Position numbers and translations under genes: made by a program
Part shown: in pieces, positions 27,932 to 36,355 of the stretch
How the letters are laid out: every line of letters starts with the position of its first letter
How positions within the stretch are numbered: the stretch's first letter is position 1
Notes under the pieces: generated by a model
What the model was told of the DNA's origin: nothing
Database searches by the model: none
What the model saw: only the letters and a program-made list of their open reading frames with translations
From: Pelagibius sp.
GTDB taxonomy: Bacteria; Pseudomonadota; Alphaproteobacteria; Kiloniellales; Kiloniellaceae
Direction of reading: 5' to 3'
Length of the DNA stretch: 52,978 nt
Assembly (NCBI RefSeq): GCF_028281305.1
Contig: NZ_JANQKD010000004.1
Span: forward strand, 1-52,978

Positions 27932-28384
27932 TCAGCCTTCGGACGTTCTGCCCAAGGTCTTCAGCAAGGATAGCACTTCGGCACGCACCTTGGAGTCCGG
28001 AATGCGGTAGTAAGAGCTGATCAGCTGCAGAGTTTCTCTCTGATTGGTGAAGTCCGGATCAGAGGAATGGATAGCACCAGCGCCGCCGGCAGCGGCGTCG
28101 GCACCGTTTGCCGCCACCTCGCCGTCCGACTCCACACCCTCGAAGAAATAGGTGACCGGCACGCTTAGGATGCGAGACAGCTCATAGAGCTTGCTCGCGG
28201 AGATACGGTTGGCGCCGCGCTCGTACTTCTGAATCTGCTGGAACGTCAGGCCGAGCGCATTGGCCAGCTTTTCCTGTGAATACCCCAAGAAGACCCGGCG
28301 AAGCCTCACGCGGCCGCCGACATGAACGTCGACGGGATGCGCCTGCCTAGCCTTCCCGACTGTCGTTTCGTGAGCAAGCATCAT
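27932..28384 (-). CDS. XRE-family transcriptional regulator, paralogue of the 7.4-kb gene
   Basis: 150 residues. Cro/C1-type helix-turn-helix at about 22-80 (RVRLRRVFLGYSQEKLANAL, FQQIQKYERGANRI, VPVTYFFEG), Ala/Gly-rich linker, then LQLISSYYRIPDSKVRAEVL. It shares the FQQIQKYERG core and C-terminal helix motif with the gene at 7383-7829, so they are paralogues with the same architecture. It lies 218 bp upstream of luxR on the same strand and may control it. AGGG precedes its tandem ATG ATG start. Confidence 0.9.
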   Translation of the reverse strand: MMLAHETTVGKARQAHPVDVHVGGRVRLRRVFLGYSQEKLANALGLTFQQIQKYERGANRISASKLYELSRILSVPVTYFFEGVESDGEVAANGADAAAGGAGAIHSSDPDFTNQRETLQLISSYYRIPDSKVRAEVLSLLKTLGRTSEG

Positions 28385-28951
28385 TTCACCCTACATTTCG
28401 ATGATTCCATGACCCCAAAGTGATTATATTCTATAGGCACCGCAGACGACAAAGGAAAATCTCTCGTAAAGATGGTAAAAATTCGATCCAACGCGCAGCC
28501 AATCCGTCAACCTACGATCAAATCCAGGGGCCAGCTGTAAAGCCTAAGTATTTCCGATTATTTGTACTACCGCGTCAACTCACTTCGCTGTGACAACCTA
28601 AACGTGAGCAAAGACGCTAGATTCCTAGTCTAAATGACTAGATTCTTCCCTCCAGAGGACCAATCTTTACCACAAACGCCTGAATTGTGCGGCTTTGGTA
28701 GGCTGCGGCTTCGTAAACGCGATCACGAGGCAGCACACTTTGAACGCGCATGCACCCATAACGTGTTATCTGTAGAACATACGGGAAAATAAATTTACCA
28801 TCAGAGTTAACTTGACGTTACTTCAGCATGACTTGCCGGCAGCAGACCGATACAGGCCACGAGCTGGAGGGCGGGAAACGGTGAAGGTTAGGACAATGAG
28901 CAGAAGGTCATGGACCGCCGGCGCGCCAGCGGCGCGCAGGCCGACACAACC
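28385..28951. other. AT-rich intergenic region upstream of the XRE gene
   Basis: 567 bp with no credible gene. It contains the inverted repeat CTAGTC-5-GACTAG (28625-28641), flanked by two direct copies of CTAGATTC (28617-28624 and 28638-28645). The arrangement could be an operator. No RNA gene is recognised. Confidence 0.5.
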
Positions 28952-30565
28952 TTAGAACGGCCAGCGGAGCACGAAGCGGGTTCCGCGATCCAACCCGTCG
29001 GGTTCGATGGTCAGATCGCCGCCCATCGAACGGGCCGCCGCCCGCGCGACGGAGAGCCCCAGGCCGGCACCGGAAGTCCCCAGCACGCAATCCGCCCGCC
29101 AATAGGGTTCGAACACGGCCTCCCGGTCCTCGTGGCGGATGCCCGGCCCGAAATCGCGGACCGATATCTCATAGCGACCCTGGCCCTTGGCGAGGTCGAC
29201 CTCGACCGCCGTCCCTTCCGGCGCATACTTGACGGCGTTCTGCAGCAGGTTGGACAGGACCGTATGCAGCATCACCTGAGCCCCGCTCTCGATCGGCGCC
29301 CCGATCCTGTCCGACAGTCGTAGCTCCTGGTTCGCTTTGAGGGCGGTCGCAACCTCGCGCCAGACCGCCGAACAGAGGTGGGCAAGGTCGATGGACTGAA
29401 CCTTGCCCTCGCCGTCGACCTTGCCGATCAGCAGGACGTCATCAACCAGCCCCGCCAAGGCGTCGACACCACGGCGAATGGTCTCGATTTCCTCGCGCAT
29501 CTCGGTCCGGTCCATGTGCTCCCCGTAGCGGTCCAGGGCATCGGCCGCGGCGCCGACCGCCTGCAACGGCGTCCGCAGTTCATGCGAGACCATAGAGACG
29601 AAGCGCGACTTGTCTTCACGGCGCTGGCGTTCGTGATCCAGCGATACCGAGAGACGGCCTTCGTGGGAAACCACCGCCTCGACCCGCCGCACGGCGAGAA
29701 TCAGAAGGAATGCCAGAATCAGCAGGGCGCCAAAAAGCAAGGGCGCAACGCTCCAAAGCAGGTCATCGCCCGGGCGTTGGTTGCGCCAAAAGATACAGCC
29801 GATCGCTTGCCCGTCGACCCCCATGATCTCCAGATCCAGGTATCCCGCAGCAGCCGGCCCTTCGGCGAAGCCGGCATCCTCCAAGAAACTCTCCAGGCTT
29901 GGTGATTGGAAGAAGTCCTCATCGAGCGGGCGCATGAAGACAAGCAGGGAGGCTGACTCTGCACTCGGCGGCTCGCCCACCTCGGCGAAGGGTGAAATGA
30001 TGCTGGCGCCCACCATGTGCAGGCGTCCCTCGACCGCAACGAAGCCCACCGGCGGCACCGCCTCGATGCTTCGGCCCTGGCGCGCTGCATTCAGCAAGGA
30101 CCGCACCGTGCCGGGCAGACGCTCGAAGAGCTCGACCTCAGAGCGTGCCCCCTCGACAAAGGCGATTTTCGTCTGGTCTTCAGGGCCCAGCACCCAGATG
30201 CCGGTGACTCCAAAGGCTTCCAGCAGGTAATGGCCCAGTTCTTCCCGCGCCCAGCGCTCGTCCAGGCCGACATCGAGCACATAGATCACCTCGTCCCACC
30301 AGGCATAGTCCACCACCAGGTCGCGAAAGGCCTCGCGCCGCGCATCCAGGCTCGCCGAGACCAGCGACTCCTGCGCCCGAGCCTGGCTTTCGTTGAGCTC
30401 GCGCGCGCCCCAATAGAGAGCGAAGGCGACCGCAACCAGGGTCAGCGCCACCAGCAGCAGGATCGGCAACAGCAGCCCGCGGCGGCGGCGCGCGGCGCGG
30501 CGGCGGGTCCTGGTCAGCCGTGACGGTGACGCCCCCTCGGGGGCGATGGAAGAAAGCCCTGTCAA
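28952..30565 (-). CDS. CHASE4-domain sensor histidine kinase
   Basis: 537 residues, TTG start at 30565 (no in-frame ATG or GTG nearby). After an Arg-rich N-terminus comes TM1 (about 30-50), a periplasmic CHASE4 domain (ARREAFRDLVVDYAWWDEVI at about 75-95), TM2 at about 275-295, a HisKA dimerisation helix with the phospho-acceptor in SMVSHELRTPLQAV, and a HATPase with N-box LLQNAVKYAPEG, DFGPGIRHED and GTSGAGLGLSVAR. All kinase motifs are intact. No response-regulator gene is adjacent, so it is an orphan here. CHASE4 ligands are mostly unknown. Confidence 0.9.
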   Translation of the reverse strand: MTGLSSIAPEGASPSRLTRTRRRAARRRRGLLLPILLLVALTLVAVAFALYWGARELNESQARAQESLVSASLDARREAFRDLVVDYAWWDEVIYVLDVGLDERWAREELGHYLLEAFGVTGIWVLGPEDQTKIAFVEGARSEVELFERLPGTVRSLLNAARQGRSIEAVPPVGFVAVEGRLHMVGASIISPFAEVGEPPSAESASLLVFMRPLDEDFFQSPSLESFLEDAGFAEGPAAAGYLDLEIMGVDGQAIGCIFWRNQRPGDDLLWSVAPLLFGALLILAFLLILAVRRVEAVVSHEGRLSVSLDHERQRREDKSRFVSMVSHELRTPLQAVGAAADALDRYGEHMDRTEMREEIETIRRGVDALAGLVDDVLLIGKVDGEGKVQSIDLAHLCSAVWREVATALKANQELRLSDRIGAPIESGAQVMLHTVLSNLLQNAVKYAPEGTAVEVDLAKGQGRYEISVRDFGPGIRHEDREAVFEPYWRADCVLGTSGAGLGLSVARAAARSMGGDLTIEPDGLDRGTRFVLRWPF

Positions 30566-31152
30566 TTCACACCCATGATCAAGACTGCTCGAAACCGAAC
30601 TCTGCCGGACTGCTTAGGTAAACCTCACGAATCGCAGCGTACTATAGGGCAAAGTCTCTAGGCTTTGGGTATAGCCACCGCTATGAAATTCGCCAAAAAA
30701 TACCCAAAAAATATCGATCGAGCCTTAACTGATTGTAACAGCATAAGAACTTTTGCGTTACGGATAGTTTGTTTCAACATAGTGTCTGCTTAATGTGATT
30801 AGAATTGTGACGCCGTAAGTCTTTCTAGCAGTGCGCGCAGATTCTTGGTGCTACAGGTGTCGGCGCCATGGCTCAGTGCCCTGCAACCCAGCTTTGCAGC
30901 ATTGTTGTTGGTTTACAGAGCGAATCGGGCAGTATGATGCCGGTCGACGTCGCCGCGTCATGGTTACACTCTGGCCGATCACGATCCCCACACGTAGGTT
31001 GCAGCAGACCGCCGCCGCGGAATCCGCTGGGATACTGTAGTTCCCCGGGATGCGGCCTATATGGTGGTCGATCTCTTCGGTCCGGCCAGCCATACTTAGC
31101 GAACTGGGGCCAGGCCGCGGCCCAGAGTGGACCGTTGAATTAGGGTATATGC
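30566..31152. other. Intergenic region between the kinase and sigma-factor genes
   Basis: 587 bp, AT-rich near the kinase (about 30650-30810) and GC-rich near the sigma gene. Several short open frames on both strands lack ribosome binding sites and recognisable sequence. No clear ECF-type GGAAC promoter or RNA gene is seen. Confidence 0.45.
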
Positions 31153-31719
31153 ATGAAGCCGAAGGCGAGCTTCGAGTCCTCGGAACGACTGGGTCTCCTG
31201 CTCTCGCGTTGCAGCTTGGGCGACCAGTCCGCCTTTGCGGACCTCTATGATGCCACTTCTGCGAAACTCTTCGGCATTGCCTTTCGTATATTGAAACGTG
31301 AGGCCTGGGCGGAGGAGGCTCTGCAGGAGGCCTACATGAAGATCTGGCGGTATGCCGACAGCTACAATCCAGGCCGGGGGCGGCCGATGACCTGGATGAT
31401 CAATGTAGTTCGCAACCAATCGCTGGATCTCTTGCGCAAGGCTGACTACCGCGCCGCTGAAGAGGAATGGAGTCCTGAAAAGGACCAGCGAATGAGCGGC
31501 GAGAATCCAGCGGCCCAGGCCGAGACAAGCCAGGAGATGCAGCGCGTACTGGGCTGTCTCTCCGGCCTGACAGAGGAACAGCGGGACTGCATCCTGCTGT
31601 CGTACCACCAGGGCTATACGCCCACCGAGGTGGCGAGCCGGATTGGACGCCCGGTCGGCACCGTGAAAACCTGGATCCGCCGGGGGCTGATCAAGGTCAG
31701 GGAGTGTTTGGATCAATGA
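31153..31719 (+). CDS. ECF-type sigma factor
   Basis: 188 residues with sigma region 2 (about 25-95; FADLYDATSAKLFGIAFRIL, AEEALQEAYMKIWRYADSY, MTWMINVVRNQSLDLLRK) and region 4 (about 130-185; LTEEQRDCILLSYHQGYTPT, GRPVGTVKTWIRRGLIKVRE). It is of the SigK-like type normally held by a membrane anti-sigma factor. The anti-sigma gene overlaps its stop codon (ATGA). Confidence 0.92.
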   Translation: MKPKASFESSERLGLLLSRCSLGDQSAFADLYDATSAKLFGIAFRILKREAWAEEALQEAYMKIWRYADSYNPGRGRPMTWMINVVRNQSLDLLRKADYRAAEEEWSPEKDQRMSGENPAAQAETSQEMQRVLGCLSGLTEEQRDCILLSYHQGYTPTEVASRIGRPVGTVKTWIRRGLIKVRECLDQ

Positions 31720-32477
31720 GGTACGACGACCCGGAGCTGCAGGAGGCGCTGGCCGGCCAGTATGTGGTCGGCGCCCTGCAAGGCCCGGCGCGGCGGCGGT
31801 TTGAGACTCTGATGCGCACACGCCCGGCGTTGCGCCGCAAGGTCGAGTCTTGGGAGGACCGGCTGACGCCCCTGGCCGAGGAAACCCCGTCCCGGCAGCC
31901 GCCGGAACGGGTGTTCCGCGCCCTGCGCAAGAGGATCAATCCGCAGGCCGAGACGGGACGCTCGAGCTTTTGGGACAGCCTGGCCTTCTGGCGCCCGTTT
32001 GGCGCGGCGGCTGCCGTGCTGGTGGTGCTGGTCGGCGGCTATGCCGGCTTCATCCTCTCGCAACCCGGTCCCCAGCAGCAGATCGCAGCGACGACGCCGG
32101 AGCCGGTTTTGCCGAGCTATGTGGCCGTGCTGGAGGATGCGGGCGAGCAGCCCGCCCTGGTGGTGACCGCCTACAAGGGACCCTGGCGGCTTTCGGTCAG
32201 GACACTGCGTCCGCTGGACCGGCAGAATGCCGAAGTCTTTCAGATCTGGACCGTGGAGCGTGGCAGCGGCACCGTCCGCCCGCTGCTTCAGCTGGCCGGC
32301 GACGATGCGGCCGCCCGGCCCCTGGACAAGGACGCCTGGGACGCGGTGAAGACATCGGAATCGCTGATGGTGACGCTTGAAAGCAGCGGCACCGCTCCGA
32401 CGGCGCCCAGCGGCCCGGTCCTCTTCTCCGGCCTCTGCATCGCTCTCTGGGACGACAGCGCGCCGAGCGCGGGATAA
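31716..32477 (+). CDS. Membrane anti-sigma factor, RskA-like
   Basis: 253 residues from ATG 31716, overlapping the sigma gene by 4 bp; GTG 31704 is a less likely start. The cytoplasmic N-terminal domain (about 1-80; LAGQYVVGALQGPARRRFE, RPALRRKVESWEDRL) resembles RskA-type domains and has no zinc HxxxCxxC motif. One membrane helix at about 95-115 is followed by a periplasmic RskA-type domain. It should hold the partner sigma factor until released by proteolysis or another signal. Confidence 0.87.
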   Translation: MRYDDPELQEALAGQYVVGALQGPARRRFETLMRTRPALRRKVESWEDRLTPLAEETPSRQPPERVFRALRKRINPQAETGRSSFWDSLAFWRPFGAAAAVLVVLVGGYAGFILSQPGPQQQIAATTPEPVLPSYVAVLEDAGEQPALVVTAYKGPWRLSVRTLRPLDRQNAEVFQIWTVERGSGTVRPLLQLAGDDAAARPLDKDAWDAVKTSESLMVTLESSGTAPTAPSGPVLFSGLCIALWDDSAPSAG

Positions 32478-32550
32478 AGGATACGGCTGGCGCTGTTGAA
32501 ACCGGCGCCGGCCCGCCACTCGGCCAGGCACCCTTCAGCGGCAAACGCCC

Positions 32551-33660
32551 TCAAACCGCCAGCAAGTGATTGTCCCAGGCCAGTCCGCTGCGACCGTCGT
32601 CCCGCAACGTTTCGGTTCGACCGCTGAAGGCATCATGGATCAGCAGGCGCCCGGCACCGCTGGAGACGGCAAAGCGGCCGGCCCCACCCGCCGCGGCAAG
32701 ACCGCAGCCATCGGGCACCTCCAGGCTACCCAGCCATCGGCCCTCCTGCGGCGACCAGAAGCTGACGAGGCCGCCACGCGGTGCAGAGACCGCAAGAACG
32801 CTGCCGCCGTCATCCAGCGCCGCACCACCGGCGTAGTGCCGCATGCGGCGCAGCCCGTCGTCGGGCCCGGGCATCAGGACGATGGGCTTTTCGCCGCGCT
32901 GCCGGCCGACCAGCGGAACCAGGCGGTCGCGCGGCCCCTCGTTCTGCAACGCCAGGCACACGTTGTCATCGGCGGTAACGGCCATATGGCGGATCGACAA
33001 CCGCTGCAGATCCCCAGGCAGCGTCAAGCGCCGGAGCAGCGCGCCGCTGTCGGCATCGACGTAGACCAGATTGGGCCGCATGGTCTCCAGGTTCAGCTTC
33101 CGGCGTCCGCTCTCCGGATGGGTGCGGATTCCGCCGTTAGCCACCACCAGGCGCCGCCCATCCGCCAGCAGCGCCAGCTCGTGGGGGCCGACGCCGTGCG
33201 ACGGCAGTTCGCGGACCCGCAGATAGCCGGCGGCCGCATCGTACAGTCCGACGACGCCGCGCCCCTCTTCGTAAGCATTCTCGGTGGCGTACAGCCATCG
33301 GCCGTCCGGACTGAAGGCGGCATGGCCGTAGAAGTGCCGCCCGGGGGCCGCTTCGACCTGCCGGATCACATCTCCGGCCAGGGGATCGACGGCGAGCATG
33401 AAGCGGCCGGGGCGCCGCGCCACGACAACAACCTCATTGTGCCCGGGGCGCCGCGTCGCGGCGTGGCCGCGCCCGGGCAGGGTAAGCTCAGAGAGCAAGC
33501 GGCCGTCGGCGGCAACGGCCTTCACCGAAAAGCGGCCGGCCGCGTCGCCGCAGGCGCTGACGAAGGCTCGCGGCGAGCCCAGGCCCCAGGCGGGACTCAG
33601 ACCGAGCGCCAGCGGGGCAGCGACGGCGCCGGTCAGAAGGCTACGCCGATCAATCGTCAT
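32551..33660 (-). CDS. DUF1513 protein, Tat-exported beta-propeller-like
   Basis: 369 residues from ATG 33660; a TTG three codons upstream is an alternative. A twin-arginine signal is visible (DRRSLLTGAVAAPLALGLSP). The body has repeated propeller-like segments (FSPDGRWLYATEN, GVGPHELALLADGRRLVVAN). DUF1513 proteins usually travel with imelysins and the di-heme DUF1111 protein, as here. Function unknown to me. Last gene of the iron block. Confidence 0.86.
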   Translation of the reverse strand: MTIDRRSLLTGAVAAPLALGLSPAWGLGSPRAFVSACGDAAGRFSVKAVAADGRLLSELTLPGRGHAATRRPGHNEVVVVARRPGRFMLAVDPLAGDVIRQVEAAPGRHFYGHAAFSPDGRWLYATENAYEEGRGVVGLYDAAAGYLRVRELPSHGVGPHELALLADGRRLVVANGGIRTHPESGRRKLNLETMRPNLVYVDADSGALLRRLTLPGDLQRLSIRHMAVTADDNVCLALQNEGPRDRLVPLVGRQRGEKPIVLMPGPDDGLRRMRHYAGGAALDDGGSVLAVSAPRGGLVSFWSPQEGRWLGSLEVPDGCGLAAAGGAGRFAVSSGAGRLLIHDAFSGRTETLRDDGRSGLAWDNHLLAV

Positions 33661-33665
33661 CGAGG

Positions 33666-34766
33666 TCAATCGCCGTCAAAGCTGTTGAACCCCAAGGGCA
33701 GGTCCAGGGTCTGCGAGAAGGGTCCGCTCAGCAGCGCGAGCAGCCCGCGCAGATCGCCGCGCAGGTCGTCGAGACGCTGCCAGCCATCGGGTTGATCCAG
33801 CGCCGCCTGCAGCGAGTCCGGCAAGGCGTCAAGCCGGCTGCGGGCCTGCGCAAAGGCGGCCCTGATGTCTTGGTCGACCGTTTCGCCGGCGGCTTGCCGG
33901 CGCAGAAGCGCAGCGAAGCCGCCCCGCCCTTCACCCTCGTAAAGAGCTTCGGCAGTTTCAATGTTGATCCTGATGTTGCGCAGCGAGCGCGCACTGCGCC
34001 AGGACTCGGCGCGCCGCGGCTTTACGGCCTCGGCGCTTGTGCCGAGCGGACGGTCGAGCTTGAGGTCCGTCGTCGCCACCAGAGCCGCGCGCAGCGCTTT
34101 GGCGAACTGCAAGCTCGCCTCCTTGGCGTCCATGTAGGAGGCATTGCCCTCAGCCGCGCTCCTGATCACGGCTGCATAGGGCGCTGGTCCCTCACGCCAG
34201 TCGGCCAGCATTCCGCCGGCGATGCTCTTGAGGTTGGCCCCGATGGCCACTGCCACGTCACAGGCGAAGGCAGGATCGGCACCCTCCGGCGGCGCGAAGA
34301 ACAGGCGCTCGAGCGCCGGCAGGCCCTGCACCGCGACCGAGCCCTGGGCGAAGCGCTGCGGCTCCAGTGCGGCCGGATCGGCCTCGGCTATCAGTCTGCC
34401 AAGATGGCGTCCGGTAATCCCGCGCTTGTCCGGCCAGAACTGGATGCGGTCGGCGCGCAGGAACAGCTCGCTGGGCCCGAAGCGCAGATGCTGAACCGCC
34501 ATCCAGGCATCCGCCATCCGGTGATACGCGGCGATGCTGGGGTCGGTCGCAAGGGTTCCCGCACCACAGTCCTGCCGCAGGGCCGCGTCCAGAGCACTGC
34601 CCGCGTCGGCCAGGGTTTCGTACCGCGGCAGCAGATAGTCTTCGACAATCGCCCCGTTCAGCACGGCAAAGTCGTCGGCGGCCGCCGGGGCTGCAGACAA
34701 GACCGCAAGCCCCATCGTTGCGACAGCCGAAAGCCCGCGAACAGACGGCATCATTGGCAGGTTCAT
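33666..34766 (-). CDS. Imelysin-family (M75) protein, second copy
   Basis: 366 residues with an N-terminal signal peptide (about 1-30) and one imelysin domain. The GxHxxE motif of the first copy is not seen; the equivalent segment reads QGLPALERLFF. Imelysins bind iron or heme in the periplasm and take part in uptake. The gene begins 9 bp after the DUF1111 gene stop and its stop lies 5 bp before the DUF1513 start. A GAGGAGACGGA precedes the ATG. Confidence 0.85.
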   Translation of the reverse strand: MNLPMMPSVRGLSAVATMGLAVLSAAPAAADDFAVLNGAIVEDYLLPRYETLADAGSALDAALRQDCGAGTLATDPSIAAYHRMADAWMAVQHLRFGPSELFLRADRIQFWPDKRGITGRHLGRLIAEADPAALEPQRFAQGSVAVQGLPALERLFFAPPEGADPAFACDVAVAIGANLKSIAGGMLADWREGPAPYAAVIRSAAEGNASYMDAKEASLQFAKALRAALVATTDLKLDRPLGTSAEAVKPRRAESWRSARSLRNIRINIETAEALYEGEGRGGFAALLRRQAAGETVDQDIRAAFAQARSRLDALPDSLQAALDQPDGWQRLDDLRGDLRGLLALLSGPFSQTLDLPLGFNSFDGD

Positions 34767-34775
34767 TCCGTCTCC

Positions 34776-36284
34776 TCAGAGCGAATTCAGGAACGCCAGA
34801 AGCGCCTCGCGCTCCGCCGTGCCGAGCGTCACCACACGGTCGCGGGCGGCCTGCGCCTCGCCGCCGTGCCAGAGAATCGCCTCCAGCAGGTTGCGTGCCC
34901 GGCCGTCGTGCAGGAACTGGGTATGACCGTTCACCGTTTCGGTGAGCCCGATACCCCAGAGCGGCGGCGTGCGCCACTCCCGCCCGTCGGCAAGGCCCTC
35001 CGGCCGGTTGTCCGCCAGGCCCTCGCCCATATCGTGCAGCAGCAGATCGGTGTAGGGCCAGATCAGCTGAAACGACTGCTCCGGGCCTACCGCGTCGCGC
35101 TGGGTGACGTACTTCGGGCGGTGACAGTCGATGCAGCCGCTCTCGTAGAAGACCTTCTTGCCGGCAAGCACCTGGGGATCTTCGGGATCGCGGCGAGCCG
35201 GTACTGCAAGGTTCTGGCTGTAGAAGGTGATGAGGCGCAGCATCTCGCTGGAAGCTTCGAAGCCCTCGTGCCGGGCGGAGGCGCCGTGCGGTGCTTCAAG
35301 ACAGAGGCGCTGCGCCGCAGTGCAGTCGCCGGCCGGTGCCGGCGCCAATGGCGCGGAAATCCCGATGTCGCCGTTGATGGCGTGGGTGCTCTGCTGCAGC
35401 ATCGTCGGCTCGCCCGCCTTCCAGCCGAAACGGCCCAGGGCGACGGTGCCGGTTTCCTTGTCCCAGACACGGTTGGCGCGGCCCGAGATGCCATCGCCGT
35501 CGGCGTCGTCCGGGTCGGCCCAGGAGAGGATGTCCTCTTCGGCCAGGGACTCCAGAAGACCGAGCCCGATCATCGGGGGGGCCACCCGGGGTGACATCAG
35601 GGTCTCCGGATGCAGCGGCCCGTAACCCAGATTCGTGATGCTGTAGGTCGGCCTGCGCAGGCTGACGACTTCGCCATCGGCCAGGGTCACCGTCTCTTCC
35701 TCATAGACGATGTGCATCTTGCCTTCGGCGGCATGCCCCTGGATAGCCAGATCCTGAAGCTGTCCGCCGTAGGTCGGCTCGGGAATGACGTTGCGGCGAT
35801 GCGCCGCCAGCGCCGCGCGCTGCTCATCGGTCTCAGGCGGAATGCTGAGACGCAGGAACATGGAGACCGCCGAGTCGTCCGGCCAGTTCGCCACCGGCGG
35901 GTGCCCGCGCCCGTCCTTCAGGTGGCAGCGCTGGCAGGAGCGGGCGTTGAACAGCGGACCCAGACCGTCGGCTGAGTCCGTGGATGCCGGCGAAGAAACC
36001 CAGAGCCGCTTGAAGAGCGCGTTGCCGAGCTTGAAGTCGAGCTGGCGCTCGAAATCCATATTGCCCGAATGCTGCGAGAAAGCGTTGCTGTCCAGCGTTC
36101 TCTTTTTTGAGGTCGCCGCCCCGGCGGGCAGCGCCTCGAAGGGCTCCGCCCGCGTGAAATCCGTGGTCGGGCGGATGGCCGCCGCGATGCGCGCGGCCTC
36201 CTCGGGCGTCGGGCCGGCAAGGGTGCTTGCCGGCCCGGCGAGTGTCACCACCAGGGCGACAAGGGAGAGGGCAGGTCTGATCAT
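34776..36284 (-). CDS. Di-heme DUF1111 oxidoreductase
   Basis: 502 residues with a signal peptide (about 1-23) and two c-type heme sites, CQRCH and CIDCH, so it is periplasmic and assembled by the cytochrome c machinery. The N-terminal segment LKDGRGHPP and the C-terminal PPLWGIGL match the DUF1111 di-heme family. These proteins commonly accompany imelysins; a redox role in iron handling is inferred from that. Lies between the two imelysin genes. Confidence 0.88.
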   Translation of the reverse strand: MIRPALSLVALVVTLAGPASTLAGPTPEEAARIAAAIRPTTDFTRAEPFEALPAGAATSKKRTLDSNAFSQHSGNMDFERQLDFKLGNALFKRLWVSSPASTDSADGLGPLFNARSCQRCHLKDGRGHPPVANWPDDSAVSMFLRLSIPPETDEQRAALAAHRRNVIPEPTYGGQLQDLAIQGHAAEGKMHIVYEEETVTLADGEVVSLRRPTYSITNLGYGPLHPETLMSPRVAPPMIGLGLLESLAEEDILSWADPDDADGDGISGRANRVWDKETGTVALGRFGWKAGEPTMLQQSTHAINGDIGISAPLAPAPAGDCTAAQRLCLEAPHGASARHEGFEASSEMLRLITFYSQNLAVPARRDPEDPQVLAGKKVFYESGCIDCHRPKYVTQRDAVGPEQSFQLIWPYTDLLLHDMGEGLADNRPEGLADGREWRTPPLWGIGLTETVNGHTQFLHDGRARNLLEAILWHGGEAQAARDRVVTLGTAEREALLAFLNSL

Positions 36285-36355
36285 GATGTGAGCTATCCGA
36301 TCGCCGCCCCGGTCCCAGTCTTGTGACGGCTTTTGTTTGGAGTCTTGGCTGTGTC

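Noticed and set aside
30566..31152. Short open frames in the kinase-sigma gap
   Set aside because: Overlapping on both strands, no ribosome binding sites, no recognisable sequence.
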